Positions 1-8,906 of a DNA stretch of 64,000 nt are shown piece by piece (position 1 is the stretch's first letter; each line of letters starts with the position of its first letter). The stretch comes from ZC4RG29 sp036273935. Lineage in GTDB: Bacteria; Bacteroidota; Bacteroidia; Cytophagales; Cyclobacteriaceae. Under the pieces are notes generated by a model, which did no database searches, had not been told where the DNA came from, and saw only the letters and a list, made by a program, of their open reading frames with translations. The position numbers were made by a program, and so were the translations under genes. Location of the stretch: positions 1 through 64,000 of the forward strand of contig DASUGQ010000118.1 of NCBI GenBank assembly GCA_036273935.1. Reading direction: 5' to 3'.

Positions 1-122
1 TTTTTTGCTTCCCTTGTGGCTACCCATACGGTTACCGCATCTGCTTCCACCCGACGCAGAATGGGGCCGCAGATGATAAGGGGCCTGCTGTCTATCCTGT
101 CTGCTAAAGAAGTAAATGCCAT
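1..122 (-). CDS. PhoD-like phosphoesterase family protein, N-terminal part (runs off window)
   Basis: The minus strand reads ATG at 122 and stays open to the left edge, giving 40 residues. They include PLIICGPILRRVEADAV followed by TVWVATREAKK, which resembles the N-terminus of PhoD-like/metallophosphatase proteins: a short lead, then a fibronectin-like strand with CGPILRRVE and VWVA. The plus-strand reading frame over the same bases has no recognisable similarity, so I take the minus strand as real. Only the first β-strands are present, so no catalytic residue can be checked. The gene would lie mostly outside the window to the left. Assignment rests on recognition of a short conserved start. 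Confidence 0.5.
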   Translation of the reverse strand, partial: MAFTSLADRIDSRPLIICGPILRRVEADAVTVWVATREAK

Positions 123-229
123 AACATGGTCAGTTAGTGAATGTGGTAAACCGGTTGATACGTTTGCAGCAAATTCAGACTACAACAACCCTCCTAATTT
201 TTTTGTTGGCAAAAGGCTGCAGGGCTAAC

Positions 230-911
230 CGCCAAAAAGTGCGGGTGACATAACCAAGAAATTTAATCTTAATAACAGAACCGGGAATCATTAGGCCATG
301 TTCGCTTCTGCCGTACAAAACCTGTTGACTCAAATAAAAAAGCCCACCACTGCCTCTTGACAAACCATATTTTCTAAGGTGTCAAAGAAAAAGTGTTGGG
401 CTCACCGAATTCGAAATGAATATAGACAACGGTTATTTTGCCTCCAACTTATTTCTCGTGAATTTATTCAGGTAGCCGTTTCCAGGGGTGAGTTTAGCGA
501 GAAGCGAATCCAACCTTAATCTCCATCTCAAGAGGCCAACTTTGACATCCTCTATAATTATTATTTCATTCTGGTTAAATTCTTGTCTTTATGACAAGAT
601 TTGTTGCCTACGCTATGGTGAGGTAACTGGAGATTCAGTAATGTAACTGCTGGCAAGATATTGAAAACCAGTAGGGTAGGCGTTGGGTTCATATACCTAC
701 TCATCATTGACTGCTTCTACCATATCAATCTAAATCCTGCGCCCGCTTTCCTTTTCACCCGCAAATTTTCAGATTTGAATTTCCTTTTACATACAACATT
801 TAGCTATACTCAATACCCCTAACCATCTGCTGCCCTATGACGCTTTCAAACCTTGCAACACTTTTTCTACCGGTTAAAATGTACCACCAGAAAACATGCT
901 TTCAAAAATTA
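230..911. other. Gene-poor decayed stretch
   Basis: No intact gene is visible. On the minus strand 588 to 433 is open for 51 residues without a start codon and ends ...NGYLNKFTRNKLEAK then stop. It has coding-like composition but no family I recognise, so it may be the C-terminal relic of a lost gene. The rest shows frequent stops in all frames and no clear promoter or RNA. Confidence 0.35.
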
Positions 912-1165
912 TATTCGAAGTGGGTTTCTTAACCATGAAAAAACATCAGAATAATACTTTGACATTTAAATAACAACAATATTTACTAATATAACGTAAT
1001 GACTATTTCCCGATGCAAAATGTGCTCGAAACAGATGTCAATACGTTAGGTGGGTCGTGCAACAAACTACCATCAAGAATTACCGAAGTATCAGTAACAA
1101 AATCTAAAAAAACCTAAAGAGATTTTTAGGTGTTTGCCCTTGGACAAAGGTAGATAAAGTCTAGT
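912..1165. repeat. Dispersed repeat copy A with an mnmE-tail core
   Basis: Positions 993-1036 match 27011-27054 at 39 of 44 bases, and the similarity continues at a lower level (roughly 75%) to about 1165 versus 27186. Read on the minus strand, 1003-1020 gives F-C-I-G-K-stop, the invariant C-terminus of MnmE (TrmE), although no mnmE gene is attached. A left extension (913-966) also resembles 23391-23446. The arrangement resembles attachment sites left by islands that integrate at the 3' end of mnmE. That reading is inference; the repeat itself is seen directly. Confidence 0.55.
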
Positions 1166-1185
1166 AGGTCGACAAGAAAAAGTTT

Positions 1186-1314
1186 TCAGCTTCGAGAAGC
1201 GTAGTAAATAATAGTAACGCCAACAAGAACTACTGTCGCTCCAATGATGTCGTATCTGTCACGAACAAAGTTGTCGACGTAGTAATAAATGTCTTTCCGT
1301 TGAATCAGCAATCG
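1186..1314 (-). pseudogene. YnfA/UPF0060-family membrane protein, C-terminal fragment
   Basis: The minus strand is open for 42 residues and ends VDNFVRDRYDIIGATV, then VLVGVTIIYYASRS and stop. This matches the last transmembrane helix and tail of YnfA-family small membrane proteins (DGFRPDRYDxIGA...IIMYAPR). The first three helices are absent: upstream in the same frame there are stops, then L,D-transpeptidase remnants. It is therefore a 5'-truncated relic and is not expected to be functional. YnfA proteins are four-helix inner-membrane proteins related to small drug transporters. Confidence 0.55.
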
Positions 1315-1326
1315 TTAAAACATCTA

Positions 1327-1943
1327 AGAGTGCCGAGCGTAGTTGATGATAGGACGGGTAATCAGGTCGCTGAGATTCAAGGATTTTTTTAGGTCTTTAT
1401 CACGAAATGTGGCGTTCAAAAGTGAAATCTGCAAGGTGTCAACTTGCGTTTGCGCATAAATCCTTTGCATGGTTTCAGGTGGAACTCGTCCATGTTTTAG
1501 ATGACGGACCAATGACAAGAAGGCGTCTGTTAAAGTAAATCAAGTCTACGAATGCGGAAGTCTTCTGAATAAGAGGATGTAGGATCCATTAGCGTTTCAA
1601 GCTCACTTAAATGATAATCCTGTGGGGAGCAGTCCATATGTTCGCAAGAACCCTATGAAGAGCAACATTGAATCTAGGAGATCTATTTTATGTTTGTCAT
1701 TTGATCATGCTGGTAAATACTGGCGGGATTGATAAAACGTCTTTACTGTAGGAGCAGCAAAAAGACCAGTAAAGCTTTCGTTAGCGGTATCAATGCGTAC
1801 AATACTGATGGAATCGTAGCTTGATATTACGTCAGCGGAGTTTGTACTATGACTTAAAGGATAACAACTCGATAAAACAATAATCCCTATGTTGAAAAGG
1901 TAAAAGCCATTAACCTTCGTTTTGTAAACGCTAATGCCTCCTC
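1327..1943 (-). pseudogene. Murein L,D-transpeptidase (YcbB/LdtD type), decayed N-terminal half
   Basis: Three minus-strand segments in different frames line up with the scaffold domain of periplasmic L,D-transpeptidases. Segment 1943-1705 gives a lipoprotein-like leader (VLSSCYP) and then TVKTFYQSRQYLPA. About 1640-1545 gives SPQDYHLSELETLMDP and RLDLL. Segment 1560-1327 gives LTDAFLSLVRHLKHGRVPPE and a following helix. The order and motifs (FY..R.Y.PAW, DYHL..LE.L, LTDAF..H...GRV.PE) are those of the family, but stops and frameshifts separate them. The YkuD catalytic domain with its active cysteine is missing, replaced by the YnfA fragment. It is a dead gene. Confidence 0.6.
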
Positions 1944-2214
1944 TTAATCATACCGATTTCTTTACAAGAATTCACGGGAGCAGTTTTTAGATGAGTTTAC
2001 AAATCTAGTTATCGGGAATCATGATCATGCTCATCTGCTGATCAAGGGGGACTTAAAGATGCAATGTTGGTGGACGCTACTGCCAGTGCGAATCAATCGA
2101 TATCCCGGAAAGTTTCGAATTTCGTAAATGTAATTCCTGATTATGCAAGGGTATGTTGATTTGATTTTGTTTTGAAATGAAATAAATGACTTACATGAAG
2201 AAACGGCCCCCGTC
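1944..2214. other. Intergenic stretch between decayed genes and the PUL regulator
   Basis: No intact gene is seen. On the plus strand about 1960-2060 reads FLDEFTNLVIGNHDHAHLLI and continues after a frame change to about 2159 (ATASANQSISRKVSNFV). This could be a frameshifted relic, but I recognise no family, and it may be chance. Confidence 0.25.
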
Positions 2215-5200
2215 TTACAGTTCTCCTGAAGCTGTGTTTGATTTCACCGCGTAATCCTTCGGATGACATTGATACATATCGTTGAATGATTTGTAGAAGT
2301 ATGACCTGCTGTTGAATCCGGTTTCATAGATGACTTCGGTCACACTCATGTTTGAGTTATGCAGCAAGTCAGCAGCTTTCTTCAAACGATATTGTTTGAT
2401 CAGACCATGAGGAGTAAGTCCAGTGATTGTTTTTACTTTTTTGTACAGAGATGCTTTGCTCATTCCCACTTCATCTGCGATGGTGTCGGCATTAAATTCC
2501 GGCTCAGCTAAATGGAGTTGGATACAGTTTGTAATTTTCATGAAGAACTCGTCGTCGCGTTCGCCGATTCCCGGGGACAATTGAGTCAATTCAATATCAC
2601 CAAAATTTTTAAACTTCTTTCGGATGAGTTCCATTCGTTCGATGAGTTTCTCGATGCGAATAAACAAATGTTCCGGGTGGAAAGGCTTCGGAATGTATGA
2701 GTCGGCACCGACCTCTAAACCTTCGATCCGATTTTCAATTTCGCTCTTAGCTGTGAGTAGGATCACAGGAATATGACTTGTTTGGATGTTGTGTTTGATT
2801 GTCCGGCATAGGGTCAAGCCATCCATATCGGGCATAAGCACGTCGCTGATCACCAGGTCAATCCGTTCTGCCTCGAGAATTTCCAACGCTTGTGTTCCGT
2901 TTGATGCTTTATGCACTTTATATTTGTCGGACAGCAAGCCCTCCAGCAAGGAAATAATGCTTGCATGATCATCGACCACGAGCAGCGAATACGCGTGTTC
3001 ATGGCTGTGATGATTTTCCTGACCCGGTTTAGGGATGTAGTGGTCGCTTTCGAATTCGAGCGAGATCTTCTCTGCTAGCTGCGTGGAGGAAACGATCATT
3101 GGGCTTTCTTCCGAAAGATCTGCATAGCTCTCCCTGGAGATTGGAATCCGAACTGTAAATGTGCTGCCTTTACCAACAACGCTTTCGACATTAATGGTTC
3201 CGCGATGAATTTGCACCAGACTCTTTGTCAGCGAGAGTCCTATACCAGTACTTTTTTCGATACCGTCTGCACTTAACGATGCCGTTGGATTATGGTAGAA
3301 GCTTTCAAAGATCTTGTTTTTGTTGTCTTCGGAAATTCCAATTCCTTCATCACTTACGATAAAAATCGCATCCGTACCAAGGTGTCTGATCGTAACACGC
3401 ACCATTCCTCCATGCGAATTGTACTTGATGCCATTTGAAATAAGGTTGATCAGGATTTTCTCAATCTTTTTGTGGTCAACATTTGCCATTAGTGAATCCG
3501 GCTCGGGATAGAATTCGACATGTACATCGCGCTCGGCCGCGTGTACCTGGAAGGTTTCAACAATCTCCTGTGTAAACAGAATAAGATCTATCACGGAAAT
3601 AGTGAGTGTGTCTTTGCCGTTTTCAATCTTTCGGAATTGAATCAATTCATCAATAAGTTTCTGTAGCCTCAATGAATTGCTGTAAATGGTCTTCAACTGA
3701 CGTTGGTCAGTAGGATCGTTACTCTTATTTAACAACGACACCGCCGGCCCGAGTATTAATGTCAAGGGTGTGCGAAACTCATGCGCAATGTTTGTGAAGA
3801 ATTGAAGCTTGTAGTCGTTGAGTTCCTTTAGTTGCTGTGCCTTAAACCTATCAATGGCCAGGGCTTTCTTTTCTCGGGCACGCGACCTGATGTAAAGAAT
3901 GATCCCTATTTGCAGGCCAATAGCCATAAGGATATAGAGCGTATAGGCCCATCCCGTTTTCCAGAATGGAGGTGTAATCGTCAGTCGAATAATTTTCGGT
4001 TCAACACCCCAGTCTCCGTTTTCATTTTTATAGTTGATGTTCAGCTTATAATCGCCGGGTGGAATGTTAGTCAGGGTGATTACCTGCTGTTGGTGAATGT
4101 TGTTCCAATCCTTGTCAAAGTTCTCAAGGAAATAGGCGTACTCACTCTTTCGTTGACTCCAGTAATCAAGTGTTGTGAAGAACAGGCTGATGAAATTCTG
4201 ATCATGCTTAAGCGTAATATGATCCGTAGCATCAATATTTCTATCTAGAATTTTTGTATCATCGCCAGGTTCTATGCTTGCATTCCGAACCTGAAAATCT
4301 GTAACAGTAAGTTTTGGAAAATAACCTTCTGTTTGCAGCTTTTCGGGATACACAATGTCAAGGCCATCTACTCCGCCAAAAAACAATTTGTTTGAATAAG
4401 ATGACTTGAAAGTCGCTCCATCCGTGAATTCATTATTCCGCAGACCGTCATTAGTATCGAAACTCTTGAATGAATTTTTCTTACGGTCATACATCACGAG
4501 CCCAAGGTTTGTGGACAACCAAATGTTTTTATTATGGTCTTCCTGAATTCCATGTATGGTGTTATTCGGGAGGCCTTCTCGTTCGGTGAAGTGTTGAATG
4601 CGATAGGGTTTGTTCTTTAAGAAGATCCGGTCTAATCCGCCGCTTGAACCTACCCATAGTTCTTCCTGGTTGTCGATATACAAGCTCAGTACGTCGTTAT
4701 TAATAAGACTTGTTTTTTCATTGACAGCAGCCTGAATATTTACTTCGATCTGTTTGGTGAGCGTGTTGTATTTGTATACGCCAGCACCGCGGGTTGAAAA
4801 CCACAACAGGTTTGGTTTTTCTTCAATAATACTGTAAACAATATCGCTGCGGATCGATGTGCTAGCATTTTTTATTTTGTGAGAGATCTGATCGAACTCC
4901 AAAAGTCTGTATCTGCGACCTGCTTTCGCTACTTTCATATGGATAACACCATATCCACTTGTCCCCAGCCAGATATCGCCGAATGCGTCAACGCAAATAG
5001 AATAGATATTCGCAAATGTTACTCCAGGAGGATTTTCAAAATCTCTTGGGAAATGATAGATTCTTCCGCTCGCCGACTCCACCATGTCGACGCCCTCGCC
5101 GTCAGCGCCGACCCAGATGTTACCTTTCAGATCTTTTTTGATAGACAGTACGGCATCATTGCTCAAACCATTTCTGGAATTTAGTATGCGCGTTTGTTTT

Positions 5201-6351
5201 TTTACGGGATCGATGATGTTCAATCCACCGCCACGTGTTCCAATGAACAATGTTCCATCCTCGTCTTCGTAAATGGAACGTACTATACTGTGCGAGATTT
5301 GTCCTGCGTCGGATGGTCCTTCCGCTATTGAATAAAATGTTTTAGGGCGTGTCAGGAATTTGTATACGCCATCTCCATCGGTTCCTACCCACACAATATC
5401 CTGTTTTGTTTCCTGGATGCTGAGAATTTTTATTCTCGATCTCGATAATGACGGAAAGTACGAGTTCATCGACAATAAAGAAAAGGAATCACCTTCTGGT
5501 ACGATTTTCATAATGTCACCCGATTCGGATCCGAGCCAGGCATATGTCCCCGAAAGGCTCTCTGAAAGAGAAGAAACAATTTTGTCGCCGAGTTTTAAGA
5601 CTGCCGGTGCTTTCTCAGCATCAGATACGTCATATAGAAGGAGTTCTTTTTTTTCGTTCGCAATGGCCAGATACGTTTTTGAACCAAGTTTAAGGAAACG
5701 ATGAAAACGCAGCGCGTCATTATCGACGAGCTTTTTATTAAACACGACGCGATTGTCAACCGCGCATACCAATCTGCCATCGCTTCCGAGCAGATAGAGG
5801 AATCCGTTTTGTTCACTTAAGTCCGCGACAGAAGTAAACCATTCAGAGCCCAGCCCCTTAAATTCAACCGGCACAAACTGGTCATTGTTTGCGGAATACC
5901 GGCTTATACCTTTTCCAATAAGACTTGTCCAGATCTGCCCATCGGGACCAATGCACGCACGGATATTATTTTCAAGAAGTGGTATGTCGGGAATACTGTC
6001 GAGATAAGCGTGAAAATAATTCTTGATTCTGTCATAACGGTTAATACCAATGTGTGTCACCACCCAGAGATCCCCTTGTTTATCCTCCAAAAAATTCCGG
6101 ACCACGTTGTTGCTGATAGTTCCCTTTTGAAAGGGATCAGGCTTATACAATTTAATAGTGTTGCCGTCATATCTGTTCAATCCATCCCAGGTGCCGAGCC
6201 AGACATAATCATATTTGTCCATGTACACAGACGTGATGGCGCTGTTCGAAAGCTTTGCTGCCTTGTCCACATGCTGAAAGGGCCATGGCGAGATGCTATC
6301 ACCCGGCGAAAGGTTACCAAACAACGATATGACTAGAGCGAAGCAGGTCAT
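2215..6351 (-). CDS. Hybrid two-component sensor/regulator (HTCS) of the PUL
   Basis: This 1378-residue protein combines sensing and transcriptional control in one chain. An N-terminal leader precedes about 14 Reg_prop-type propeller repeats (WVGTDGDGVYKF, WLGTSGYGVI and similar) up to about residue 640, then a Y_Y_Y domain (about 690-785) and one membrane helix (about 797-818). In the cytoplasm follow HisKA with HEFRTPL (His near 857), the ATPase N-box NLISNGIKYN (about 975) and GIGLSLTKSL, a receiver with acceptor Asp in VISDVLMPDMDG (about 1169), and a C-terminal AraC helix-turn-helix (about 1275-1378). Size and order are standard for Bacteroidota HTCS regulators, which bind oligosaccharide in the periplasm and activate the adjacent PUL. 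It is divergent from the GH130-to-oxidoreductase operon, its likely target. Confidence 0.95.
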   Translation of the reverse strand: MTCFALVISLFGNLSPGDSISPWPFQHVDKAAKLSNSAITSVYMDKYDYVWLGTWDGLNRYDGNTIKLYKPDPFQKGTISNNVVRNFLEDKQGDLWVVTHIGINRYDRIKNYFHAYLDSIPDIPLLENNIRACIGPDGQIWTSLIGKGISRYSANNDQFVPVEFKGLGSEWFTSVADLSEQNGFLYLLGSDGRLVCAVDNRVVFNKKLVDNDALRFHRFLKLGSKTYLAIANEKKELLLYDVSDAEKAPAVLKLGDKIVSSLSESLSGTYAWLGSESGDIMKIVPEGDSFSLLSMNSYFPSLSRSRIKILSIQETKQDIVWVGTDGDGVYKFLTRPKTFYSIAEGPSDAGQISHSIVRSIYEDEDGTLFIGTRGGGLNIIDPVKKQTRILNSRNGLSNDAVLSIKKDLKGNIWVGADGEGVDMVESASGRIYHFPRDFENPPGVTFANIYSICVDAFGDIWLGTSGYGVIHMKVAKAGRRYRLLEFDQISHKIKNASTSIRSDIVYSIIEEKPNLLWFSTRGAGVYKYNTLTKQIEVNIQAAVNEKTSLINNDVLSLYIDNQEELWVGSSGGLDRIFLKNKPYRIQHFTEREGLPNNTIHGIQEDHNKNIWLSTNLGLVMYDRKKNSFKSFDTNDGLRNNEFTDGATFKSSYSNKLFFGGVDGLDIVYPEKLQTEGYFPKLTVTDFQVRNASIEPGDDTKILDRNIDATDHITLKHDQNFISLFFTTLDYWSQRKSEYAYFLENFDKDWNNIHQQQVITLTNIPPGDYKLNINYKNENGDWGVEPKIIRLTITPPFWKTGWAYTLYILMAIGLQIGIILYIRSRAREKKALAIDRFKAQQLKELNDYKLQFFTNIAHEFRTPLTLILGPAVSLLNKSNDPTDQRQLKTIYSNSLRLQKLIDELIQFRKIENGKDTLTISVIDLILFTQEIVETFQVHAAERDVHVEFYPEPDSLMANVDHKKIEKILINLISNGIKYNSHGGMVRVTIRHLGTDAIFIVSDEGIGISEDNKNKIFESFYHNPTASLSADGIEKSTGIGLSLTKSLVQIHRGTINVESVVGKGSTFTVRIPISRESYADLSEESPMIVSSTQLAEKISLEFESDHYIPKPGQENHHSHEHAYSLLVVDDHASIISLLEGLLSDKYKVHKASNGTQALEILEAERIDLVISDVLMPDMDGLTLCRTIKHNIQTSHIPVILLTAKSEIENRIEGLEVGADSYIPKPFHPEHLFIRIEKLIERMELIRKKFKNFGDIELTQLSPGIGERDDEFFMKITNCIQLHLAEPEFNADTIADEVGMSKASLYKKVKTITGLTPHGLIKQYRLKKAADLLHNSNMSVTEVIYETGFNSRSYFYKSFNDMYQCHPKDYAVKSNTASGEL

Positions 6352-6531
6352 AGAATCTACTATGCAAACGTAACCAATCCTAATTTATGAAACTTATTTA
6401 GTTTGTCCACTCTATGCTAATGTGTCTACCCAGTTCTTAAAACCACAAAAAAATATAACCATCAGTACAAATTAGAGTCCCTGCCGGACAGCTAAACATG
6501 ATCAAGTAGTGAAATTGCATTTTGCAATCGA

Positions 6532-7608
6532 ATGTTTAACAGCGCTATGCAAAAAATCACGACCACGGACCTTACGAAACGCTTTTTGAAGAATCCGATC
6601 CTTCGGCCGGCAGATCTGAGGCCAAGCAGGGAGGATATGAACATAGAGTGTCTCCTAAATCCCGGTGTTTTTACTTTTGATGATAAGATCTGGCTATTGA
6701 TCCGTGTAGCTGAACGCCCGCGACAAAAGCCCGGATATCTAAGTACTCCACTATATAACGAGTCTGGCCAAATTGAAATTCTGCATTTTGACAAAAACGA
6801 CCCGGCCCTTGACCTCACAGATCCGCGAATAATAAATTATAAAGGGCAGGATTACCTCACGACGCTTTCACATTTGCGACTCGTGTGCAGTGACGATGGA
6901 ATAACCTTTCACGAACCCGCAGGATTCAACCCGATTTATGGATCGGATCCGCTTGAGGCTTATGGAATTGAGGATTGTCGCGTGGTCGAAATAGACCACC
7001 TATATAACCTGACATACACCATGGTCTCTGCAAATGGTGTAGGCGTCGGCCTGCAGCAAACACGCGACTGGAAAACTTTCACGCACCGCGGAATGATTTT
7101 CCCACCGCATAATAAAGACTGTGCAATCTTTGAAGGAAAGGTGGACGATTATTATTACGCACTTCATCGTCCTAGTAGTCCTTACCTCGGAGGTAATTAC
7201 ATCTGGCTTTCAGAATCACCTGATCTTATTCACTGGGGGAATCACAAATGTATTGCTAGGACGAGAGAGGGCATGTGGGACAGTGCACGCGTTGGAGCTG
7301 GTGCAGCACCGATCCGGACTTCCGAAGGATGGCTCGCCATTTATCATGGTGCAGATGCAAACCATCGCTATTGCCTCGGAGCACTCCTGCTCGATTTGAA
7401 GAATCCATCCAGGGTTATTGCGCGCAGCAACGATCCAATCATGGAACCATCCGCGGAGTATGAGTTGAGAGGCTTCTTCGGAAATGTGGTTTTTACAAAT
7501 GGTCACATTGTGCAGGGTGACAAGACCTTGCTGTATTACGGAGCTAGCGACGAAGTAATCTGCGGAGCGGAATTATCACTCGAAAAAATATTAAGTACCC
7601 TTAGTTAA
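6532..7608 (+). CDS. GH130 family glycoside phosphorylase (β-mannoside type)
   Basis: A 358-residue cytoplasmic protein with no signal peptide. It has the five-bladed β-propeller motifs of GH130: NPGVFTFDDKIWLLIRVAER (about 44-62), the catalytic-acid segment GIEDCR with Asp148, phosphate-site candidates His212/Arg213 in ALHRPSS and Arg253 in RVGAG, and the closing FFGNVVFTNG...YYGASDE. Characterised GH130 enzymes phosphorolyse β-1,4- or β-1,2-mannosidic bonds to mannose 1-phosphate, though some are hydrolases. The CR after GIED replaces the commoner PR. ATG 6547 is an alternative start. It is the first gene of the PUL operon, followed after 26 bases by a sugar transporter, which fits intracellular processing of an imported disaccharide. 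The exact linkage cannot be read from sequence. Confidence 0.88.
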   Translation: MFNSAMQKITTTDLTKRFLKNPILRPADLRPSREDMNIECLLNPGVFTFDDKIWLLIRVAERPRQKPGYLSTPLYNESGQIEILHFDKNDPALDLTDPRIINYKGQDYLTTLSHLRLVCSDDGITFHEPAGFNPIYGSDPLEAYGIEDCRVVEIDHLYNLTYTMVSANGVGVGLQQTRDWKTFTHRGMIFPPHNKDCAIFEGKVDDYYYALHRPSSPYLGGNYIWLSESPDLIHWGNHKCIARTREGMWDSARVGAGAAPIRTSEGWLAIYHGADANHRYCLGALLLDLKNPSRVIARSNDPIMEPSAEYELRGFFGNVVFTNGHIVQGDKTLLYYGASDEVICGAELSLEKILSTLS

Positions 7609-7634
7609 GTCAGATTTATTACAAATTATAAAAA

Positions 7635-8906
7635 ATGGCAATAGCATTAACATCGATCTTAAGAAAACCGCTGGCGGAGTATGACTTCTTCCTGACCATG
7701 CCACGCGACACGCGGGTTCTGCTTGTAACCAACATGATCTACGCTTTTGTGTTGCCGGTAATCGAAATCTTCGTAGGTGCTTATATCATGCGAACGTCAA
7801 ATGATCCGGCAATAGTAGCATTATATCAACTCACTGTCTATACGGGAATACCACTTACGTTTTTAATTAACGGGTTCCTGCTTAATTATATCAAGATATC
7901 GCGGCTCTACAGTTTTGGGATGTTACTAAGCGGTCTCTCCATGCTGATTATGATGAGTCTTGAAAATTTATCCGTAGTAGGAGTTGGTATTGCAGGCATA
8001 TTGATGGGTGGTTCATTCGGATTTTTCTGGGCGAACCGAGACGTGCTTGCACTAAACACAACTTCAGACGCTAACCGTAATTATTACTACGGGCTTGAGA
8101 CGTTCTTCTATACTATGACATTCATTATCGTTCCTGTTATTATCGGAACTTTCATTGCCGAAGCAGACAAGGCGGATTGGTTTGGTGGAAACATTAACGT
8201 TGCCTATAAAATCGTTACGGGAATTGTTTTCCTCCTTACGATTCTCTCCAGTATTGTTGTTCACAAAGGACATTTTCGTAATCCGGCAAGTAAGAAATTT
8301 TTATACTTGAAATTCCATTCGCTTTGGAAAAAAATGCTTGGCTTGGCATGTCTGAAGGGAATAACACAAGGCTACCTGGTCACCGCTCCTGCAATTCTCA
8401 TCATGCGGATGGTGGGCAACGAAGGCGCGCTTGGGTTGGCGCAAGGTATAAGCGGTGTTGCTACTGCTATTATGCTTTACGTTCTGGGAAGGACAACCAA
8501 ACCCGAACATCGCATATACGTCTTCGCCACCGGGCTTTCGATATTTTTGATCGGTTCCCTTTCCAACGCGATTTTATTTTCTGCGCTAGGCGTACTTCTC
8601 TTCGTGTTGAGTAAAGTGCTTTTTCAGCCGTTGCATGACATCGCATACTTTCCGATTCAAATGCGTGTAATCGATGTGGTTTCAAAAATCGAGCAACGAA
8701 ATGAGTTCACATACATTTTTAACCATGAGTTTGGATTGTATGTGGGCAGGTTCTTTGGACTTGGACTTTTTATTGTTCTGGCAACCTACGTTTCCGAAGA
8801 GTTCGCCCTGAAGTACTCGCTCGTTGTGATTGCCGTGTTGCAAATGGCTTCAATCCCGGTTGCGCGCCATATCGTTTCCGTCGCGAATAAACTTGATCCT
8901 CGATGA
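7635..8906 (+). CDS. MFS-type transporter, probably oligosaccharide importer
   Basis: A 423-residue, strongly hydrophobic protein with about 12 predicted membrane spans in two halves separated near residues 210-235 by a basic cytoplasmic loop (HKGHFRNPASKKFLYLKFH). General layout fits the major facilitator superfamily. The loop between helices 4 and 5 (FFWANRDVLALNTTSDANR) resembles sugar-porter relatives found in PULs. The stop overlaps the next start in an ATGA arrangement (8903-8906), indicating translational coupling to the lipoprotein. Position between the GH130 enzyme and the outer-membrane genes suggests it carries the depolymerised sugar across the inner membrane. Substrate is inferred from context only. 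Confidence 0.8.
   Translation: MAIALTSILRKPLAEYDFFLTMPRDTRVLLVTNMIYAFVLPVIEIFVGAYIMRTSNDPAIVALYQLTVYTGIPLTFLINGFLLNYIKISRLYSFGMLLSGLSMLIMMSLENLSVVGVGIAGILMGGSFGFFWANRDVLALNTTSDANRNYYYGLETFFYTMTFIIVPVIIGTFIAEADKADWFGGNINVAYKIVTGIVFLLTILSSIVVHKGHFRNPASKKFLYLKFHSLWKKMLGLACLKGITQGYLVTAPAILIMRMVGNEGALGLAQGISGVATAIMLYVLGRTTKPEHRIYVFATGLSIFLIGSLSNAILFSALGVLLFVLSKVLFQPLHDIAYFPIQMRVIDVVSKIEQRNEFTYIFNHEFGLYVGRFFGLGLFIVLATYVSEEFALKYSLVVIAVLQMASIPVARHIVSVANKLDPR

Noticed and set aside
16..228. Plus-strand 70-codon frame at the left edge
   Set aside because: The minus strand over 1-122 gives a recognisable PhoD-like start, so this frame is a shadow.
3832..4248. Long plus-strand frame inside the HTCS gene
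   Set aside because: Antisense to a well-supported sensor gene with clear domains; no similarity recognised.
6365..6372. TACGTTTG on the minus strand as -7 element of the HTCS gene
   Set aside because: Fits the consensus, but would leave only about 8 bases of leader and has no -33 partner.
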